Counted from the first letter of the stretch, positions 17,745 to 27,323 are shown. The stretch: 64,000 bases of DNA from Brevibacillus reuszeri (GCF_001187725.1 NZ_LGIQ01000009.1:254180-318179); one strand, 5' to 3'. The notes: generated by a model from the letters alone, not told the origin. Numbers and translations are program-made.

Positions 17745-18173
17745 TTATTGGCTGCACTCGCCGGGTTCGTAGTTAAACTGCCATTCGATGCCGAATTTAT
17801 CGATTAAACTCCCATAGCATTTGCTCCAGAAGGTTTCCTGTAGCTCCAACCGTACTTGCGCGCCTTCTTTTAGCTTGTGAAAAGCGGATTCGATCTCCTC
17901 CCGATTCGCACTAACCATTGCGAGGCTGAAATTGTTTCCTGTTTGAAAAGGCATGCCAGGAAACGTATCGGAAAACATGACCGGACTCCCACTGATCGTC
18001 AAGCGAGTATGCATGATGAGGTCCTTCGCTTCTTCTGGGAGAGCAAAATTCGGATCGGGTGGTGTATCACCAAATCGCATCATCTGCGGAATGTCAGTAC
18101 CGAAAACATTCGCATAATACTCTACTGCTTCCCGACAATTCCCGTTAAAGCTAAGATATACATTTACTGCCAT
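17745..18173 (-). CDS. VOC family protein, PhnB-like
   Basis: A 142-residue protein from the ATG at 18173 (MAVNVYLSF), which follows AAAGGA. Vicinal-oxygen-chelate features: YLSFNGNCREAVEYYANVFG at the N-terminus, a central ITISGSPVMFSD-like strand region and WQFNYE at the end. It matches the PhnB/3-demethylubiquinone-type group, whose members bind small ligands and often have no proven reaction. The cytoplasmic role is unknown. Confidence 0.88.
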   Translation of the reverse strand: MAVNVYLSFNGNCREAVEYYANVFGTDIPQMMRFGDTPPDPNFALPEEAKDLIMHTRLTISGSPVMFSDTFPGMPFQTGNNFSLAMVSANREEIESAFHKLKEGAQVRLELQETFWSKCYGSLIDKFGIEWQFNYEPGECSQ

Positions 18174-18341
18174 TCGTTTCATTCCTTTGTTTTTCGAATT
18201 TGTTGAAAGTCGCCCCGATGACGTCTCTAGCTTGTAGCGAATCTCAGGCAAATATACCTAAGAATGCGAAATAGGCAGAAGGGATTAGGCGACGGATGTG
18301 GAAGAGTATTGGCTAGATCATCCCTGATCGGAGGAATCTAA

Positions 18342-18758
18342 ATGACCACAGAAAAGCCCGTTGGATTAACGGCAAGCGTAGGCTACCAGATTGGCGTGAG
18401 AAGAACCATTCCAGTCGAGACGAAGCATGTATGGGACTTCTTTTTATCACCGGAAGGCTTGTCTATCTGGCTCGGAGACATTCAGCATCTCCCCATGCAA
18501 AAAGGTCAGTCCTTCCAGACAAAAGATGGGCGTTCGGGTGAGCTTCGCGTGGTAAAGCCGGGTGGGCACGTGAGAATGAGCTGGAAAAAGGCTGATTGGG
18601 AAGAGCCGTCCACTCTCCAGGTTCGCTTTTTGACACCGAGCCCTGAAAAAACGACGATCAGTTTTCATCAGGAAAAGCTGGCTGATGCGGATACAAGAGA
18701 AGAAATGAAGGAGCATTGGGAGCAGGCTTTGGCGAAGATTGAGGCTGCTCTTCGCTGA
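18342..18758 (+). CDS. SRPBCC / AHSA1-type ligand-binding protein
   Basis: A 138-residue protein with the START-like fold expected from RTIPVETKHVWDFFLSPEG near the N-terminus and HWEQALAKIEAALR at the C-terminus, a layout typical of the activator-of-Hsp90 homologue 1 group in bacteria. These proteins bind hydrophobic small molecules. GGAGGAATCTAA precedes the ATG. It is monocistronic, with a terminator about 60 bases downstream. The ligand is unknown. Confidence 0.82.
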   Translation: MTTEKPVGLTASVGYQIGVRRTIPVETKHVWDFFLSPEGLSIWLGDIQHLPMQKGQSFQTKDGRSGELRVVKPGGHVRMSWKKADWEEPSTLQVRFLTPSPEKTTISFHQEKLADADTREEMKEHWEQALAKIEAALR

Positions 18759-18818
18759 GATATGCCATTTGCAAGACGCTGCTTTGCTTATGCTGGCAAA
18801 CGAATTACACACTTTACC

Positions 18819-18848
18819 GGGCCTGACTGAATGGTTAGGTCCTTTTTT
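18819..18848 (+). terminator. Terminator after the SRPBCC gene
   Basis: GGCCTGAC and GTTAGGTCC pair with wobbles around a 6-base loop and are followed by six T residues. Confidence 0.75.
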
Positions 18849-18976
18849 ATGCCAAAACGCAGAGCTCATTTTGCCGTTGACTTTACCCTTAGGGGAAGGC
18901 GCATAGTTGAAGGGAACAAAGCGACGATCATAATGCTTCGAGACTTTATAAAAAGTAGAGGAATGGAGGCGAGCCA

Positions 18977-19801
18977 TTGCTATCAATTGGCGAATTTTCG
19001 AAGATATGCGAAGTATCTACAAAAACGCTTCGCTATTATGAGGAAATGGGATTACTGCCACCTGTGGAGATTAATCCTGAAAGTGGTTATCGGTATTATT
19101 CCATCGAGCAGTTAAAATCGATGCTCTATATTAATCGATTGAAATCGTATCATTTTTCGCTGGATGAAATCAAAGCCATACGGGATGCAGAGGACGATCA
19201 ACCAGAAGAGAAGCTTTATGCTGTACTTACTCGCAAACGAAGGGAAATACAGGAGAAGCTGAATGCTCTGGAATATACCCTCAAGCAAATGAATTGTGAT
19301 CTTCTTCAATTGGAAAAGGGCATTCCGATTATGTCCTACCTTGACGATATAGATGTGCAGCTTGTGGAAACGAAGCCAATGACGATCCTGTACGCGCGTA
19401 AGCAGATGAGCAGAAATGACTATGCAGCAGGCTATGGAATGTATTTTAGCAGTCTGTATGAAAAGGTAGCGAAGGAAAGACTCACTTTGCTAGGGACACC
19501 CATGACGATTTACCACAGTGCTGAATACAATCCTGACAGAAATGATACAGAGTTTGCCATCCCAATCCGTGAAGCGGTAAAAGGAACAAGAGATTTGCCC
19601 GGTTGCCTTTGTGCTAGGTCTGTTTGCAAGGGGGCCTATTCCGATTTGACATCGATTTACGCCAGGTTGAGGGAGTGGATCGAAAAAGAAGGATACGAAA
19701 TGGTAAAGTCGCCATATGAAGTGTATGTAACCGACCCTAATCTATCGAAAGCATCCGAAGACATGATTACCGAGGTTTACTTTCCGATCAAGAAAAAATA
19801 G
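18977..19801 (+). CDS. MerR-family regulator with GyrI-like effector domain (BmrR/BltR type)
   Basis: A 274-residue protein. The MerR winged helix is at residues 1-70 (IGEFSKICEVSTKTLRYYEE, then YRYYSIEQLKSMLYI). A dimer coiled coil follows to about 115, and a C-terminal GyrI-like domain starts near 125 and probably binds amphipathic drugs. The start is TTG at 18977 with GGAGGCGAG 5-8 bases upstream. It is followed 73 bases later by a serine-hydrolase gene on the same strand, which may be its target. Family members activate multidrug-resistance genes by remodelling spaced promoters. Confidence 0.9.
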   Translation: MLSIGEFSKICEVSTKTLRYYEEMGLLPPVEINPESGYRYYSIEQLKSMLYINRLKSYHFSLDEIKAIRDAEDDQPEEKLYAVLTRKRREIQEKLNALEYTLKQMNCDLLQLEKGIPIMSYLDDIDVQLVETKPMTILYARKQMSRNDYAAGYGMYFSSLYEKVAKERLTLLGTPMTIYHSAEYNPDRNDTEFAIPIREAVKGTRDLPGCLCARSVCKGAYSDLTSIYARLREWIEKEGYEMVKSPYEVYVTDPNLSKASEDMITEVYFPIKKK

Positions 19802-19874
19802 GGGTCATGCTTGCAAAATGCCATTCAAGCTAGCGAGTTAAAACATGAAAGATATTTGGGGAGGGTTCGATTCG

Positions 19875-20897
19875 ATGATAAGTAATTATTTGCCCACTAC
19901 GGAATGGCCAGCTATAGACCCTGCGACCGTGAGAATGGACGCGAAGAAGCTTGCAGAGCTAGAGCCTCTCATAAAATCTGATTATAGTAACATAAACGGC
20001 ATCGTGGTTGTGCGGCATGGCTATCTCGCTTATGAAAAGTATTTTAACAATTATGGATCGGATGACACTCACCATGTGGCGTCTGTCACGAAAAGTGTTC
20101 TGTCTGCACTAGTAGGCATTGCGATAGAAGCTGGGTATATAAACGATGTCAATCAGAAGGTGCTGGATTTCTTCCCCGAATATGTCCCCAGCGCTGATGA
20201 CCAACAAAAACGGGAAATCACGATTCGCCATCTTCTTACGATGACAGCCCCTTATCCATTTGAAGACTGGCAGGAGCCATTGGATCAGCTGTGCATGCAG
20301 CCTGATTGGGTCAAGTACACACTGGATATCTTGGGGAAAAAGGGCAAGATTGGAGCATTTAAGTACTCCACTGCAGGAGCACACTTGCTTTCAGCCATTC
20401 TTACACGCAGTACAGGCAAAAGCGCTCGGGAATTTGCCAACGAACGCTTATTCAAACCGATCGGCATGCAAGAAATCCCGGATCACGAGATGCAATCCTT
20501 TTCATATGATGATTTATTCGGGAAGAAGGTGAGAGGGTGGGTGAAAGATCCAAACGGCATTTCCACCGGTGGGTGGGGACTTACCCTGCATCCGCGTGAT
20601 ATGGCACGTTTTGGCTTGCTCTATTTGAATCACGGTATCTGGGGCACTGAACCGATCATTTCGAATGCATGGATTGAGGAATCAACAAGGATGAATCCTT
20701 ATCATTACGGCTATCTTTGGTGGCTACGTGAAGAAAACGGCATTTTTGCATATTCAGCAATAGGGGATGCAGGCAATGTGATTTGCTGCATTCCAGAAAA
20801 AGACCTGGTGGTGGCTATTTCCTCACAATTTATGATGAATCCTCGCGACAGGTGGGCACTCATTAAGGAACAAATTCTCTCAACAATCCTTGCGTAG
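19875..20897 (+). CDS. Serine hydrolase of the beta-lactamase / class C family
   Basis: A 340-residue protein from ATG 19875, which has GGGGAGGG 9 bases upstream. The active-site motif SVTKS (S-x-x-K) is the class C/esterase serine; the second motif region reads FKYSTAGAHLLS; GDAGNVI takes the place of the KTG box. No signal peptide is visible, so it is cytoplasmic. This group includes esterases and peptidases as well as true beta-lactamases, so antibiotic hydrolysis should not be assumed. It lies directly behind the MerR-type gene. Confidence 0.87.
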   Translation: MISNYLPTTEWPAIDPATVRMDAKKLAELEPLIKSDYSNINGIVVVRHGYLAYEKYFNNYGSDDTHHVASVTKSVLSALVGIAIEAGYINDVNQKVLDFFPEYVPSADDQQKREITIRHLLTMTAPYPFEDWQEPLDQLCMQPDWVKYTLDILGKKGKIGAFKYSTAGAHLLSAILTRSTGKSAREFANERLFKPIGMQEIPDHEMQSFSYDDLFGKKVRGWVKDPNGISTGGWGLTLHPRDMARFGLLYLNHGIWGTEPIISNAWIEESTRMNPYHYGYLWWLREENGIFAYSAIGDAGNVICCIPEKDLVVAISSQFMMNPRDRWALIKEQILSTILA

Positions 20898-20923
20898 ACA
20901 AAAAATTCCCACAAAAATACAGA

Positions 20924-20953
20924 AAAAGCCAGTCATAGAAAACTGGCTTTTCA
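20924..20953. terminator. Terminator between convergent serine hydrolase and AraC genes
   Basis: AAAAGCCAGT (20924-20933) and ACTGGCTTTT (20942-20951) are perfect reverse complements with an 8-base loop. Confidence 0.9.
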
Positions 20954-20967
20954 TCTCGTTTTATGAA

Positions 20968-21847
20968 TTAGCGCGTTACATGATTTACCAAAACGTCATT
21001 GTATACAGAAGCATAGTGACCTAATTTAAGCTCAGTCTGACTTACTATTAATTCGTCTTCTCGAAAACTGTTTAAGAAAACTTTTCCGGCATAACCGGAC
21101 TGTTCAAGATAGGCAAGGATTGTAAGCAGGTTCATTTGACAAAACATGTCTTCCCCAAACCATAAAACGATATAAGTATGCCTTTTATGAAAAAGCTTGT
21201 CTAATGGATCGATAACTTTCTTCTGATAATTTTCCACTGAATCCTGATGACCACCTGCTCGTGTCTGGATAAACGCCTCATCAAAAACCTGCGACGTAGC
21301 TGTGTTTATACACATCGCTTCATTAAAAGGCGCGTAATCAGAGTCTCCCATCAGCTTTTTTTCTGTAAATTCTTCATACATAGCCTGACCATTCAAGATG
21401 TTGAGTACATCTTTGTCAAACAGCTCACTCTTCGCATTTTGTAACTGTACAACCACCATTTTTTTAGCGATATTCAATCCACACCATTCCTCTCCTTTTT
21501 GAATCGTGAGCTTTGCAAATGATTGTACAGGCATCTTGTTCAGTTGATACTCTCTTGGATTGACACCAAAAACCGTTTTAAAAGCTCTGCTATATGCTTC
21601 TTGCGATGAGTAATTGTAATCGATAGCGACATCGATGATCCTCTTGTGATTTGCCAAATCTATCGTAGACAAATACAACCTTCTCAGAAGAATATAGCGT
21701 CGAATACTGATACCTGTTACCCGGTGAAAAGTAAACGAACAATAATAAGGGGAATATCCCATATAGGTAGCGAGCTCGCCTAAAGAAAAATCTTTTACAT
21801 GGTCTTCCATCCATCCAATCAATCATACGCTGTATTTGTTCAATCAT
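20968..21847 (-). pseudogene. AraC-family regulator with an N-terminal frameshift
   Basis: The best start, ATG 21847 with GGAG upstream, reads MIEQIQRMIDWM, which is how this AraC family begins. It then leaves frame after a tandem four-base repeat (GATT twice, GGAT twice). The remaining 284 codons are intact in another frame: two helix-turn-helix blocks (FSLGELATYMGYSPYYCSF and RIIDVAIDYNYSSQEAYSR), then a long effector domain of unknown ligand. A TTG at 21822 could start the main frame but lacks a ribosome site. Removing four bases restores one protein of about 292 residues. It may be a recent mutation, a phase-variable gene or a sequence error. Confidence 0.7.
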
Positions 21848-22051
21848 TATCCTCACTCCTACGTGCAATGATAAGAGCGCTCTATTTTTTTCTTTTGATA
21901 TTTCTTGTGGTAAACCATCATTTCTCAAGAAAAAGCTGCTTTGACTAAGCAAATACAGTCTAACACTTCACAGCTCTCATGGGAGGGTGTTTTTCTTTGG
22001 CGTTTTTCTTATAGGGGATAGTCAAAAATGAAGACCTCATTTAATATAAAT

Positions 22052-22070
22052 GATAGTAATTATCATTATC
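22052..22070. promoter_or_regulatory. Fur box upstream of AraC regulator
   Basis: GATAGTAATTATCATTATC matches 17 of 19 positions of the Fur consensus GATAATGATTATCATTATC. It lies about 30 bases before the AraC-type gene at 22101, implying repression when iron is plentiful. Confidence 0.85.
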
Positions 22071-22100
22071 TGTTGGTAATAGCATTGAGGTGCATACGGG

Positions 22101-23078
22101 ATGGAGACATTAGATTTTCACCAAAACTTTTATTTATTTTATGATGAGCTAGCGCAATCAGAGCGCCAGCAAGAAGCAGGCACACTGTATATGCAGCTTC
22201 AAAAGCAAACAGGTGAGGGAGGAATTCATCGGTTTATTCCTCGTTACGATATGGAGGTGGTTGTGACCGATTTCAAGTTCCATCGGGAGCATCGCGTACC
22301 GCTTTTTAACCCATTTGCTATGGTCGAGCTCAATTTTTGCTTGCATGGCACTCGAGAAGTAGCTGTTGACGGGAAGACCTATGAATTTACAGCAGGTATG
22401 AGTTCCTTACAATTCATGAATGAGCTGAGTGCACACTTCACTTATAGTGAAAAAGAGCCGTTCCTGATGCTGGGAATCGGGATTCCGGTTTCGACATTTG
22501 ATCATTTTATGCAACAGGCTGATGGGGCAAACTCTCCCGATTTTTCTTCGCTGTTAGGAAAACGAGCATTACGCATTTTTCAAGAGACGATGACACCGTC
22601 CACCAAGCTTTTGCTCAAGCGAGTCATTGACGCGGCAAGCAGCGGGACCAGTAAAAATATCGAAATCGAGAGTGGCGTTCTACAGCTGCTCGCTACTGCT
22701 TTTCAAACATTCCTTGTAGATACCAACTACCACTCGACGGCGCTTTCCACCAGTGACATGCGAAAAATTCAACAGGCTCGCGACATTATTTTGGAGCGCA
22801 TGGTAGACCCTCCATCATTGATTGAGCTATCTCGAATGATTGGCATGAATGATTACAAGCTGAAGATCGGTTTTAAAGAAATGTATCATACGACAGTGTT
22901 TGGTTACCTCAGGGAGAAGCGTTTGGAAAAAGCACTGCTTTTGCTTAAGCAGGGAGATATGAATGTGACCGAAACATCCTTTGCTGTCGGATATTCCAAT
23001 TCGAGTTATTTTGCTGAGGCATTCCGCGAGAAATACGGGATCAATCCGAGTGCATTCGTGCGACGTTCACATATATAA
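22101..23078 (+). CDS. AraC-family iron/siderophore regulator
   Basis: A 325-residue protein. The N-terminal about 210 residues form a ligand domain (beta-rich, FNPFAMVELNFCLHGTREV). The C-terminal 100 residues form the AraC DNA-binding domain (IELSRMIGMNDYKLKIGFKE, then VTETSFAVGYSNSSYFAEAF). The style resembles YbtA/PchR-type regulators that sense siderophores and activate uptake genes. GAGGTGC lies upstream of the ATG, and a Fur box overlaps its promoter. The next gene on the strand is a siderophore-binding lipoprotein, its likely target. Confidence 0.88.
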   Translation: METLDFHQNFYLFYDELAQSERQQEAGTLYMQLQKQTGEGGIHRFIPRYDMEVVVTDFKFHREHRVPLFNPFAMVELNFCLHGTREVAVDGKTYEFTAGMSSLQFMNELSAHFTYSEKEPFLMLGIGIPVSTFDHFMQQADGANSPDFSSLLGKRALRIFQETMTPSTKLLLKRVIDAASSGTSKNIEIESGVLQLLATAFQTFLVDTNYHSTALSTSDMRKIQQARDIILERMVDPPSLIELSRMIGMNDYKLKIGFKEMYHTTVFGYLREKRLEKALLLLKQGDMNVTETSFAVGYSNSSYFAEAFREKYGINPSAFVRRSHI

Positions 23079-23222
23079 CCCGGCGTGAAGGAAATGTATT
23101 TACTCTCCGAGAGCGTGTTATGGATAGAGACGATGGATATTGATCGTATTTTCCCTCCAACCAGTGAAGTACTCCGTCTACAGGTGGAGAGGGAAGGTCG
23201 GATGTTAGTATCATGTCTCTAT

Positions 23223-23237
23223 TGATAATAAATCTCA
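23223..23237. promoter_or_regulatory. Weak Fur box before siderophore-binding gene
   Basis: TGATAATAAATCTCA fits the 7-1-7 Fur pattern perfectly in the left half and at five of seven positions in the right half. It lies about 75 bases before the lipoprotein gene. Confidence 0.6.
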
Positions 23238-23312
23238 ATGAACCAGTTCGTGTCCAGTTAAGCCAAAGACTTTGGACAAATCGAATATGGTAGGAAAAGG
23301 AGAGCGCCAAAA

Positions 23313-24293
23313 ATGCAACACAGATTTCGATTACCTGTTCTGCTCGTATGCATCCTGATGATGATTCTTTCCGGATGTGGACAATCGACGGAGCAACAGG
23401 CAGCACAAAATGCAAACAAAGAAACAGCGGAAACGACAGCTTCCAGTTCAACTGCTAACAAAACGACTTCATTTCCAAGAACGATCAAGCACCTCAGTGG
23501 CGAGACCACAGTAGCACAAGAACCTGAAAAAATCGCTACACCGTATATCGCTTTCGTAGATTATTTAGCCGTGTTGGATGAATATCCAATAGCTGCTCAG
23601 GGTGTCTCTGTCATTAAAAGCAATTTTCCAAACCTCAGCCAGCGCCTGGAAGGAAAAGCGGTTGAGGACCTGGGGATGGAGGTTGATTTGGAAAAGCTGC
23701 TCGCCTCCAAGCCAGATCTGATCATTGCTGCGGATGATATGCAGGATAAGTATGAAATGCTTTCCCAAATTGCTCCTACAATTATTTTGCCGCAGGCAGG
23801 GGACTGGCGTGAGACGCTGCTTCAGTTGGGGGAGGCAATCGGGAAAGAAGACACCGCCAAAAAGGTACTAGCCGATTTTGACCAAAAATCTGCTGAATAT
23901 AAAGAAAAACTGGCTTTTCGAAGCAACGAAACCGTTTTGTTCGTCATGTACAACGGAAAAGAACAATTTACGACCTGGAATGATGGACGCTTCGATCCGT
24001 TTTACAAGGGACTGGGGCTAAAGCCAGTCGAGAGCGCAAACAGAAACGGGCAATTATCATTGGAATCATTGGTAGCACTGAATCCGGATCATCTGTTTGT
24101 CATTAATAACTGGCAAAATCCCGTGCAGGGGGGTGTGAAGGCTGCTTTGAAGGACAGCAATGTGTGGAATAGCTTGAATGCCGTCAAAAACAACCATGTG
24201 TACGAGCTCGCAGACCCTTCATTGCCTGGACCGATGGCACTCGCAAAAATCGATGGGATCGAGGAAATTATGAAGGCGATGGGAAAAGAGTAA
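23313..24293 (+). CDS. Ferric-siderophore ABC transporter substrate-binding lipoprotein
   Basis: A 326-residue class III binding protein (FecB/BtuF fold). The signal peptide ends in LSGC (Cys22), then a T/S-rich linker. The domain starts IKHLSGETTVAQEPEKIATPY and includes DLGMEVDLEKLLASKPDLIIAAD, typical of FhuD/YfiY-type receptors. It would sit outside the membrane and deliver an iron chelate to a permease. AAGGAGAG precedes the ATG. Regulators flank it on both sides, and the next gene lies 35 bases downstream, so the two are probably co-transcribed. No permease is present locally. Confidence 0.92.
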   Translation: MQHRFRLPVLLVCILMMILSGCGQSTEQQAAQNANKETAETTASSSTANKTTSFPRTIKHLSGETTVAQEPEKIATPYIAFVDYLAVLDEYPIAAQGVSVIKSNFPNLSQRLEGKAVEDLGMEVDLEKLLASKPDLIIAADDMQDKYEMLSQIAPTIILPQAGDWRETLLQLGEAIGKEDTAKKVLADFDQKSAEYKEKLAFRSNETVLFVMYNGKEQFTTWNDGRFDPFYKGLGLKPVESANRNGQLSLESLVALNPDHLFVINNWQNPVQGGVKAALKDSNVWNSLNAVKNNHVYELADPSLPGPMALAKIDGIEEIMKAMGKE

Positions 24294-24328
24294 AACATGG
24301 TTGTCTTTGAACAAGGAGGATAACCAGT

Positions 24329-25954
24329 TTGTGGAGAAACAAGCCGGGGAACGGTCAGGTGAGTGTGTTTTCATTTCTGGATATGAGACTCATCACATGC
24401 GGTTCCCAACAGATCGTGAGCGAGATGTTCGTAAAAGATTACACCTTGCTCTACATAGTAGGTGGGACTGGACAGCTTATGATAGACGGGCAAAAGGTAG
24501 ATTTGCTCAGGGGAAAAGCCATCCTTTTACTGCCTGCCATGCTCATAAAATGGAATCAAAGTGCCAAACAACCGCTTCATTATTATTGCTTGACGTTTCA
24601 GGCATTGCGGCAAGTCGCTCAAGACGACCAGATCATTTCCTATGAAAAGGTAACAGATGGAGCCATCTTTCCGCAGCACACACAATTATCACCTTCTTAC
24701 AGCAGCGAATTGGCTAGCCTTCTGCCTCACATGCATACAAGCTATATGAGCGCAAGTGAGGAACGGTCGTACAAGCATCAAACCATTTTCCATCAAGTGC
24801 TTGGTACATTATTGGAACGAAAAGAGGAAGAGTGCCGGTGTGATGGACTTGATCCGATAGCGCTTGCCACAACTTATATGGAGCAGCATTACGATCAAGA
24901 AATAAGTCGTGATACGTTAGCTGGCATCGCGGGAATGAGCCCTTGGTATTTTTCGCACAAGTACAAGGAAGTAACGGGTCATAGTCCTAGTATCATGCTT
25001 CGGGATATCCGCATTCGTATGGCGAAGAAGCAGCTACTGCGACAAGATTCTTCGATCAGTGAAGTGGCCCATCGGGTTGGGTACCGGGATGAAGCTTATT
25101 TTCGAAGCATTTTCAAAGAGCAGGTGGGGCTGTCCCCTACCATGTTTGTGAAGCGGAAACGGGATAAAATTGCTGCCTTGAGCTATCATTACGCGGCCCA
25201 TTTATTAACCCTAAACATCGTTCCCTATGCTACCTATGTGGAGCAAAAGCGTGAAGGTCACCGTAGACAGTTTCATCCCTCCATCGCCTGTCATCTGAGA
25301 CGGGCGAGGCATCTGGATACAATTGACATGGAATACAATCTGCGCGCATTGGTGCAAGCGAAGCCGGAAGTGATTCTTTGCGATGAGCTATTTGACGGGC
25401 AGGAAAAAGGCATGCTTGAAAAAATAGCTCCAGTTGTGGAGATTCCTTGGCTGGGGATGGATTGGCGGGAGCATTTTCGAGAAATTTCTTCTTTTGTAGG
25501 GAGAAAAAAAGAAGCGGATCAATGGTTGTCCTCGTACGAACGCAAGGCGCAGTTGATTCGTAAGCAGCTAAAGACTAGACTGGGCTCAGAGCGAGTTGCG
25601 CTTTTGCATGTTATGAATGGAAAGCTGCTAGTATACGGGATGAGAAATGGGGGCTCTGTCTTGTACCAGGACTTGGAGCTCACACCTGTGCATAATTCGA
25701 ATGTTATCGAAGTGTGCAAAGAGATCGAGATAGATGAGCTATCATGTTATGACAGTGATAGACTGCTAGTCGTAGTTGATGAGGACAAGCTATCCAAACA
25801 AGCATGGAATGAACTGCAAATGAGAGAGCAGTGGATTGGTTTACAGGCAGTGCAGCGTGGGCAGGTTACGTCTGTGCAAGAAATTCCGTGGCTGGAATAT
25901 TCGCCGTTTACCCATACGATGGTGCTCGATGAAGCCGCACGTCTGTTTGGGTAG
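24329..25954 (+). CDS. AraC regulator fused to a cytoplasmic siderophore-binding domain (Btr-like)
   Basis: A 541-residue protein with three parts: an N-terminal cupin-like domain (about 10-165), a central AraC DNA-binding domain (175-275; DTLAGIAGMSPWYFSHKYKE, SEVAHRVGYRDEAYFRS) and a C-terminal periplasmic-binding-protein-like domain (280-541; RARHLDTIDMEYNLRALVQA, DWREHFREI) without a signal peptide. This is the architecture of B. subtilis Btr, which binds ferric bacillibactin in the cytoplasm and activates its uptake genes. The start is TTG, with AAGGAGG 9 bases upstream. It probably activates neighbouring receptor genes when siderophore enters. Confidence 0.9.
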   Translation: MWRNKPGNGQVSVFSFLDMRLITCGSQQIVSEMFVKDYTLLYIVGGTGQLMIDGQKVDLLRGKAILLLPAMLIKWNQSAKQPLHYYCLTFQALRQVAQDDQIISYEKVTDGAIFPQHTQLSPSYSSELASLLPHMHTSYMSASEERSYKHQTIFHQVLGTLLERKEEECRCDGLDPIALATTYMEQHYDQEISRDTLAGIAGMSPWYFSHKYKEVTGHSPSIMLRDIRIRMAKKQLLRQDSSISEVAHRVGYRDEAYFRSIFKEQVGLSPTMFVKRKRDKIAALSYHYAAHLLTLNIVPYATYVEQKREGHRRQFHPSIACHLRRARHLDTIDMEYNLRALVQAKPEVILCDELFDGQEKGMLEKIAPVVEIPWLGMDWREHFREISSFVGRKKEADQWLSSYERKAQLIRKQLKTRLGSERVALLHVMNGKLLVYGMRNGGSVLYQDLELTPVHNSNVIEVCKEIEIDELSCYDSDRLLVVVDEDKLSKQAWNELQMREQWIGLQAVQRGQVTSVQEIPWLEYSPFTHTMVLDEAARLFG

Positions 25955-26032
25955 TCTGATCGCACAATTCTCCTTGTTTTTTTCGCACGGATGTCCATAG
26001 AGAGAAAATGGGCCATGTGCTACAATCTTCTG

Positions 26033-26047
26033 TGATAATGAGAATCA
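26033..26047. promoter_or_regulatory. Fur box before second siderophore-binding gene
   Basis: TGATAATGAGAATCA fits the 7-1-7 Fur pattern (16 of 19 to the 19-bp consensus from 26034). It lies just before the ribosome site of the 26066 gene. Confidence 0.8.
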
Positions 26048-26065
26048 ATATCTCAGGAGGGCGTC

Positions 26066-27049
26066 ATGAACGGAAATAAAAACGGCAATTTGTTACTCGG
26101 CTTTATTCTTCTATTCGCTTTATTCCTATCAGCTTGCGGGGCTCAGGGGTCTCAAAGCTCAGGAGAGCCTGCTGTACCTGCTGCAAACGATGCCAAATCG
26201 CCAGTAGAAAATACAAGCCGCACTTATCAAGACGTCATTGGAGCCGTCGAGATTCCAGCTGAACCCAAGCGAATCGTAGCTCCTTATGTAGAAGACGCCC
26301 TCATCACACTTGGGGTAAAGCCGGCCATGCAATGGGCGTTGGGAGATTTGGTCCAAGAATATTTGCAGCCACATTTGAAAGACGTACCACGGCTCGATTT
26401 TACGGACGGTGTAAACATGGAGGCCCTGATTCAAGCGAATCCGGATCTGATTGTGCTCTATACGAAAAATTTGGCTGAGAATGGAGCGTATGAACAGTTC
26501 AACAAGATTGCGCCTACCTATGCTTTTGATGACGCAACGGTCGATTGGAGGGGAACGTTACATATACTCGGACAAATGCTGAATAAAACAGATGCCGCAG
26601 AAAAAGCGATTCAGCATTATGATCAGAAAGTAGCGGAAGCAAAAGAGAAGCTACAGCCGATCACCAACGGTAAAACGTTTGCTGTCATTCGAATCAAGCC
26701 AAAGGAAGTCCTGTTGATGGACGGCACTTACTATAGCGGTCCTATTCTTTACCAAGACCTTGGCTTGCAGCCGCATAAGCTTGTGCGTGAATTAGCATGG
26801 GAGTATCATAAACCACTTTCACTAGAAGTTTTACCTGAGCTGGATGCCGATTATATCTTCTTGCTAGTGCAGGGAGAGGCTGCGAAAGTAAAAGTGAAGG
26901 AATTGACAGACAGCTCGATCTGGAAAGGCCTGCCTGCTGTCAAAAATGGACACGTATTTGAAGTCGACAACACCTATTGGATGGCAAGCGGGGCGATTGC
27001 AAACGAAATGAAAATAGACGATGTCGTGAAGTATATTACATCTCCATAA
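26066..27049 (+). CDS. Ferric-siderophore ABC transporter substrate-binding lipoprotein
   Basis: A 327-residue lipoprotein, lipobox LSAC (Cys24), followed by a Ser/Ala-rich linker and a class III binding-protein domain. Landmarks: YQDVIGAVEIPAEPKRIVAP at the start, VNMEALIQANPDLIVLYTKN in the first lobe and DSSIWKGLPAVKNGHVFEVD near the end, where the last lobe contacts the permease. Uptake of an iron chelate is likely. AGGAGGGCG precedes the ATG, and a Fur box overlaps the promoter. It is transcribed alone, although the Btr-like gene lies only about 110 bases upstream. Confidence 0.92.
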   Translation: MNGNKNGNLLLGFILLFALFLSACGAQGSQSSGEPAVPAANDAKSPVENTSRTYQDVIGAVEIPAEPKRIVAPYVEDALITLGVKPAMQWALGDLVQEYLQPHLKDVPRLDFTDGVNMEALIQANPDLIVLYTKNLAENGAYEQFNKIAPTYAFDDATVDWRGTLHILGQMLNKTDAAEKAIQHYDQKVAEAKEKLQPITNGKTFAVIRIKPKEVLLMDGTYYSGPILYQDLGLQPHKLVRELAWEYHKPLSLEVLPELDADYIFLLVQGEAAKVKVKELTDSSIWKGLPAVKNGHVFEVDNTYWMASGAIANEMKIDDVVKYITSP

Positions 27050-27066
27050 TTTGTTAATTACACCAT

Positions 27067-27096
27067 TGAATGTATGCCCAAATCCTGCACATACTA
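27067..27096 (+). promoter_or_regulatory. Sigma-G promoter of the SASP gene
   Basis: TGAATG (27067-27072) and CATACTA (27090-27096) are separated by 17 bases. Both match the forespore sigma-G consensus exactly. The position is about 40 bases before the start codon. Confidence 0.88.
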
Positions 27097-27134
27097 CCTC
27101 TACGAAAGGCCAATAACATCCAGAGGTGGTAAAC

Positions 27135-27323
27135 ATGGCAAACTCCAACACGATACTAAAATACCAGGCAAGAGCAGCGCTTGATCAGCTCAAGTACGAA
27201 ATCGCTGCAGAATTTGGTGTGAATCTTGGCGCAGACACGACATCCCGCCAAAATGGTTCTGTCGGTGGAGAGATGACAAAGCGGTTGGTCCAATATGCAG
27301 AACAGCAAATGTTTCACATGTAA
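27135..27323 (+). CDS. Alpha/beta-type small acid-soluble spore protein
   Basis: A 62-residue DNA-binding spore protein from ATG 27135 with AGAGGTGG upstream. Family hallmarks are all present: [15 protein letters not shown], the GPR protease cleavage region around EFGVNLG, and [17 protein letters not shown]. Such proteins coat forespore DNA, shift it to A-like form and protect it from UV and heat. The sigma-G promoter directly upstream confirms forespore expression. It is a near-duplicate of the gene at 56520, with a shorter N-terminus and a different tail (QQMFHM). Confidence 0.97.
   Translation: MANSNTILKYQARAALDQLKYEIAAEFGVNLGADTTSRQNGSVGGEMTKRLVQYAEQQMFHM

Noticed and set aside
19875..20897. 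Antibiotic-resistance beta-lactamase
   Set aside because: There is no signal peptide and the KTG box is absent; the family includes many esterases and peptidases.
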